Both the position numbers and the translations under genes were made by a program. Positions 59,410 to 64,000 of a DNA stretch of 64,000 nt are shown here, piece by piece. A model generated the notes under the pieces. That model was not told the DNA's origin and did not search any database. It saw only the letters and a list, made by a program, of their open reading frames with translations. Position 1 is the stretch's first letter. Each line of letters opens with the position of its first letter. Source of the stretch: Voacanga thouarsii (Eukaryota; Streptophyta; Magnoliopsida; Gentianales; Apocynaceae); the NCBI GenBank assembly GCA_026120185.1, contig JANUWF010001176.1:5775501-5839500 (forward strand), written 5' to 3'.

Positions 59410-59660
59410 AACGGAGGAATTGTTAAGATAATTATTGTTTTATTTTTTGTACATCTTTTTCAAGTCTTAGTTTTAGTTCCAGTCAAGTTGTTTTGGTCTT
59501 TAGGAGTTTAGTTGTAGTGATCATGTAAAATATGATTTTATTTAGAGTTCTATTTTATGTTATTTCGAATATTACGTTGCCAAACTTCAAGATTTTTGAA
59601 TAATATATGAGAAACATATTTCTCTTTAAATTCCAAGTATATAAATTTTCTATTCTTTTA
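59410..59660 (+). mobile_element. Start of a copia 3' LTR after its polypurine tract
   Basis: ACGGAGGAAT at 59412-59421 is a polypurine tract about 60 bp after the RNase H end. TGTTAAGATAATTATTG, starting near 59422, is the likely LTR start. The right LTR end is not clear; the resemblance fades into an AT-rich stretch after about 59660. Confidence 0.5.
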
Positions 59661-61272
59661 TTATTTTTTTTAAGAGATGTAAGCTTTTTTTTTTTTTAAA
59701 TAATTTGTGCCAGTTAATCAGTTCGTTAAGGCCTCTTCTCATTTTGAAAATAATTATAGATGTGACAAAAGAAGGAAAACTTTTGAGTGCTAGGGATGGC
59801 GCGGGGATAGTTTTGCCAAACTAGTAATTTTCATTGAAATGGTACCGGATTAGGATTCAACTCAATCCAAAATTTTAATTAAATTAAAAATAATTTTTAT
59901 TTCTTGAGAACTGTCATATATTCTTAATATATCATATTTTTTATTTCATTAATGATTAAATTCTATATATATTCTGTATTTAATAATATTTTATTAAATT
60001 TTTACAAACCTATTTCAATCTAAACTTTATTCTAGTACAGTTATAATATTACAAAATTATTGGAAAGTGTGGGAATTATTCTATTTTTTTTTTTTTTTGG
60101 CGGGGGGGGGGGGGGCGGGGCGGGGCGCAGAGGTTACAAAGTCTCCCATGTAAGATTAGATACACAATAAAGAGGTTAAAGAAATAAAAAAAAAACAATG
60201 TGATAATAACATACTACTAAAAATCTGGTGGAAGTCAATATCAAAACAGGTCTTGCTGGAGATTCTATTCTATGTCATTCAAACGTCACATAATTACTTA
60301 CCTTTTTTTTTTTTCTTTTTTGGTAGGGAGGGAAAGAGAAATAGTTAAGAAGTTAGTCTACAAATCATAGATACTATATTCCATTTAATTGCAATTAATA
60401 TTTTATTTTAATTTAACATAAAAATTTTTAAAAGTGTTTAATTACAGACAAATTATAACTTTATTTTTATTAATTAAAAAATTAATAATAGGATTCATAG
60501 TTAGTGTTTCAGTGGAGTGTGTATTCTTCAAAAAAAAGAATGTTAGTTAAAAGATAAGCATTTGTTTTTTAATATCCCCACAATAGAAATAGAAATATTT
60601 AATTTTGAATAGATAGAGTAATAATTAATTATTGGGAACCACAAAGATACATAATTTAGTTTTAAAAAAAGGAAAGAAAAGACAATAAAAAGAGAAGTAA
60701 TCTCCCTTAAGAGAGAAAAGAAAAAAAAAAAATGCAATCAAGCTACTAATACATGACAGGCTAAAGTCTCGACCGATTTCAATAATACAAATAAGATTTG
60801 GTGAGCACACCACCATTTTCATGTAAGAAACTAAGAAATATTTTTAAAAAAAGTTTAAAAAATCATTTCATTTTGGTCAAAAGGCTACGTATGAACAAGG
60901 CACAATATGAAATAAAAATTACATACATATATACACACACAAACACACGTATATATGTAGCATGGATATGATAACATTTACTTGGTATGACATGATAATT
61001 AATTATTTATATATTTTTTATACAACTAGCAAGTGACTTTATGTTTTGGTTGGAATAAAAAGCAGAAATATTTGAGAAGGGGAAGTATATGTAAACTTTT
61101 TAGTATTTGATTAAAAGTAAATGTGAAAGAAAATAAATTAAGAGGGTGAGTAGTTCCTCTACTATATTAGTAAATCTTCCCCTTTAATCTTAGAGAGGTT
61201 AGGCAGCAAATCAATTCAGAAGACCAATTTATCATTCATTTACACTTTTTAATAGTTAAAATAATAAACATA

Positions 61273-61303
<31 letters not shown>

Positions 61304-61313
61304 ATAATAATAA
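59661..61313. other. AT-rich stretch without recognised genes
   Basis: Homopolymers, a T-run/G-run tract (60086-60128) and short TA repeats are the only features. The frames at 60543-60822 are Phe-rich and have no recognisable motif. Confidence 0.45.
60086..60128 (+). repeat. T-run followed by G-run (G-quadruplex-prone), second site
   Basis: A T-run of about 14 is followed by GGC, then about 14 G, then CGGGG repeated, ending near 60128. It is very GC-rich against an AT-rich background. Confidence 0.8.
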
Positions 61314-62393
61314 AGGGTAAACTATCTTCTAGTACTTTATATTTTGCCATACGTACCATTTAATATCTTAAGGTTTCAAAACCTATCATTTACTCCTTTC
61401 AACTTTGAACTAAAAGGTAAAGTAATTAACTTATTTTAAAATTATTTATATTAATATCTCTTTAAATTTTTCTATATAATATGAGAAACTGCGTGCTATT
61501 TAAGTATTAATTTTATTAGTATAAATTGTTATAAACTAATTTTCCAAGTATTAAATAAATATATATTATATTTTTTTAATTTTTAGTTTTAGAAATATAA
61601 AAAAATTAATTAGGAGTCTACATTTTTAATTAAATAATTATTTTAAAATTAAAAAACAATAAATATGATACTATTACATGAGTTTCATGATAATTTGTTA
61701 AGATAATATTTTAAAATAAAATAGTAAAAAATATATTTAAACATTTATATTGTATTTTATTTATTATATATAGCAACATAAAAGTCCCTTCTATTCTTTA
61801 CTATTATGTAAATAATACTTTATTTTTATTATTTTACTTATCAATGCACTTATAAAAAACTCATATTATGATAAAAATGCTAAATTATGTATTTAATAAT
61901 ATATATATATATATATATATATAATTCATCTTTAAAAAATTAAGCAGTGCAATTGTTACTAACAAAATACTATTAAAATAAAATTATGGATGCTTAAATA
62001 AACATATTTTTATCAAATAATTATATTCTCGTTTGTTATTATATGAATCTATAGGTGATTTATTTTTATATACTTTTTCATTGCATATACGTAGACAAAA
62101 TTTGTTTAAGTGATTTTCTTTTAAAGGGTAGAAAAGAAAATTATTAATCTTTTCCTACTAGAAAGCAATAATATGGGATATTGGTATAAAATTTTAAAGG
62201 AGAATAAATGTTTCTAATATACTAAAAAATTTCAAGGGATGTTTAAAGGGATGTCAATGCAAATAATTTTATAATAAATTAGGAACTTTACAATTTAGTC
62301 TAAAGTTGAAGAGAGTAAAAAGTAGTTATTAAAAGTTTGAGATACTAATTGGTGATATGTTATTGCACATGGTACTAAAAAATAATTTACTCA
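61314..62393. mobile_element. Probable non-autonomous TIR transposon, about 1.1 kb
   Basis: The first 100 bp or so (starting GGTAAACTATCTTCTAGTAC) and the last 100 bp (ending TAAAAAATAATTTACTC) are diverged inverted repeats of each other. A shared block reads as CAAAGTTGAA... in one orientation. The interior is AT-rich, with a TA run at 61898-61922, and has no transposase frame. The target duplication is not certain; long TIRs would suit a Mutator-like non-autonomous element. Confidence 0.55.
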
Positions 62394-63114
62394 ATTGTAA
62401 GTTTAATATAATAGAGAAATTTTCATTTATGTCTCTTCTACCACAACTAAACAAGATAAAAATTAAATGTAATTTACTTCCCTCAATAAAAGTAAAAGTG
62501 CCACTTTTCCTCCCCTTCCCCCCTCCTCCCACTTTTTAAACCAAAACAAAGGTTGAAATGAATCCGTAGAATTGTGCATTTAGTTTTCGCTTCAGAAATT
62601 CATTTTAATTCAGTTTTGAGAAATTTTGAAAAGAAAACGAAAACAACCAAGTTATATATAAAACTAAAAAGATGGATCCAAATTTAATTTAGTTTTATTT
62701 CAGTTCAATTCAGACAAAAAAAATTTAATTTAAAACTTTTTTACTTGTGGCCGATTTAACCTATCTTAAATTTAATCTAATTTAAAATAAAATTTTATTT
62801 TATATATTGTTTGAACTATCTATCCAAAGTCAAATTTAACTCAACTTATTTAAATGTAGGTTATTAAAATCACATCAAAATAACAAGAAAGAAATAAATA
62901 TCGATATTATATATAATACTTTTATTTGACACTCTATTACTTTATTTTAAATTAGACATGTGAAAAAGAGTACATAGTATTTAATGCATAAATATTCATA
63001 ATATTTAATTCAAATAATGAAATATGCTTACTGAGAAATGAATTATAATATAATTTTATATTTCAAAAATAAAACTATTGTATTTTAGCACAAATATTTA
63101 ATGCTCTTAATCAC

Positions 63115-63170
<56 letters not shown>

Positions 63171-63580
63171 CAAAGGAAAAAATAAAAAAATTATTTTAAA
63201 AAATCACTTTTCGATTTGATTCAATTCTAGTGAACCATATTAATTATCAACTTGTGAAAAAAAAAAGATAATAACTACATTTTCGTTTAGTGTGTAGTAG
63301 AAATGGATTAGCGCAATCCACACCCTATTTAAAAAAAATATATCGTCCTTCATCTCTTCTTGTCATTTTTTTTCTATCTTTTGGTAAGTAATTCTCCCTT
63401 CATGTTAAGAATTGAATTTAATAGCCTAATATTTATGTTAAAGTGTTGACCTTTTTTAAAAAGAAATATTTTTCCTCATAATGAAAACTAAATTTCTTGA
63501 ATTATAACATAAAAATTATTAGGATGAGCAATGGAAGTAACACACAAATATATAGAAAGAGAAAATAAAATAAATCAATA
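62394..63580. other. AT-rich stretch without recognised genes
   Basis: It includes a pyrimidine-rich patch at 62505-62535 and a long (TA)n run at about 63117-63167. No coding sequence is supported. Confidence 0.45.
63117..63167. repeat. (TA)n microsatellite
   Basis: About 25 uninterrupted TA units. Confidence 0.9.
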
Positions 63581-63584
63581 AAAC

Positions 63585-63960
63585 ACAATACGAAAACTTA
63601 ACGTGGTTCGCTCTTTCAATTAGACCTATATCCACGACTTTGAAGGAAAACACTCTACTATATAATTTTTGGACGGATAAAATTACAAACCCTCACAAAA
63701 TAACTCAAGGCCTAAAAAACTTCCAATTTATTAGGCTCAATGAGTTGATATGCTCTCATCCAAATAATGCTAACCTATTTATAGGGAAAGTCTTCATTAC
63801 TCTTCTTTAAATTATCCCATGTGGGATTGAGAAAAACTCAACAAATCCTCAATTTTCTCAATTTTTCAAATTATAATAGAATCTGAAAAATTTAATGCTA
63901 TTCCCAATCCTTACAGTCTTCTTCTCTGTTGCTTCTTCCGTTTTACTTCCTTCAAGTCGC
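63585..63960. mobile_element. Possible LTR fragment near the window edge
   Basis: 'aacttaacgtggttcgctct' followed by 'gacctatatccacgac' recalls a phrase common in the LTRs of several plant copia and TRIM elements. No termini, primer site or coding sequence are visible in the remaining 400 bp. Confidence 0.35.
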
Positions 63961-64000
63961 TTCTTCAAGGAATAACCATCAAAATGGTAGATATTTTTGC

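Noticed and set aside
60543..60822. Overlapping Phe-rich minus-strand frames
   Set aside because: Derived from A/T homopolymers; no motif or codon signal.

Overview
The window reads as heterochromatic DNA from a flowering plant, most likely a eudicot. It is AT-rich, full of TA and CA microsatellites, and built almost entirely of decayed transposable elements. The species cannot be named from the sequence. No intact host gene was found. The only recognisable host gene is a dead type II peroxiredoxin with its introns still in place (56602-58345). Nearly every other protein-like stretch is a broken retroelement or endogenous-virus frame.

Layout. 1-7680: a rearranged endogenous pararetrovirus (Caulimoviridae-type) on the minus strand, present as two overlapping, head-to-tail, internally deleted blocks. 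It is split by a 3.2 kb solo LTR and ends in a short inverted viral piece fused to microsatellites. 8090-30944: a repeat domain (50-60 bp minisatellite, then an array of about 150-bp monomers, then the minisatellite again) ending at a CACTA-type terminus (30944). Inside it lies a Tekay/Del-type LTR (10391-27711). That LTR holds a Ty1/copia element (12376-26109), and one copia LTR in turn holds another Tekay/Del-type LTR (13686-18017). 30945-55254: one old Ty3/gypsy chromovirus on the minus strand (LTR, primer-binding site, gag, RT, RNase H, integrase, chromodomain, polypurine tract). It is broken into four coding pieces by three insertions, each of which carries its own passenger: 31357-36312 holds 31371-34781, 37179-43241 holds a twin-primed LINE at 40100-42095, and 44027-49481 holds a copia solo LTR at 45270-47256. 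55255-64000: AT-rich DNA with the peroxiredoxin pseudogene, a chimera of two retroelement ends near 59.1-59.7 kb, a probable TIR transposon at 61314-62393, and a possible LTR fragment near the right edge.

The insertion order was worked out from target-site duplications and from protein reading frames that resume on the far side of each insert. Four solo LTRs form one subfamily (981-4194, 13686-18017, 31371-34781, 37179-43241). They share a GC-rich U5 motif and a tRNA-like A-box/B-box segment about 250-340 bp from the LTR 5' end. I saw no CRISPR array, operon, functional tRNA or rRNA gene, and no clear new biological system. The points most worth a second look are the nested architecture, the tRNA-like segment in the LTRs, the satellite array inside a possible CACTA element, the viral rearrangement, and a disagreement between the 5' and 3' LTR ends of the gypsy element.
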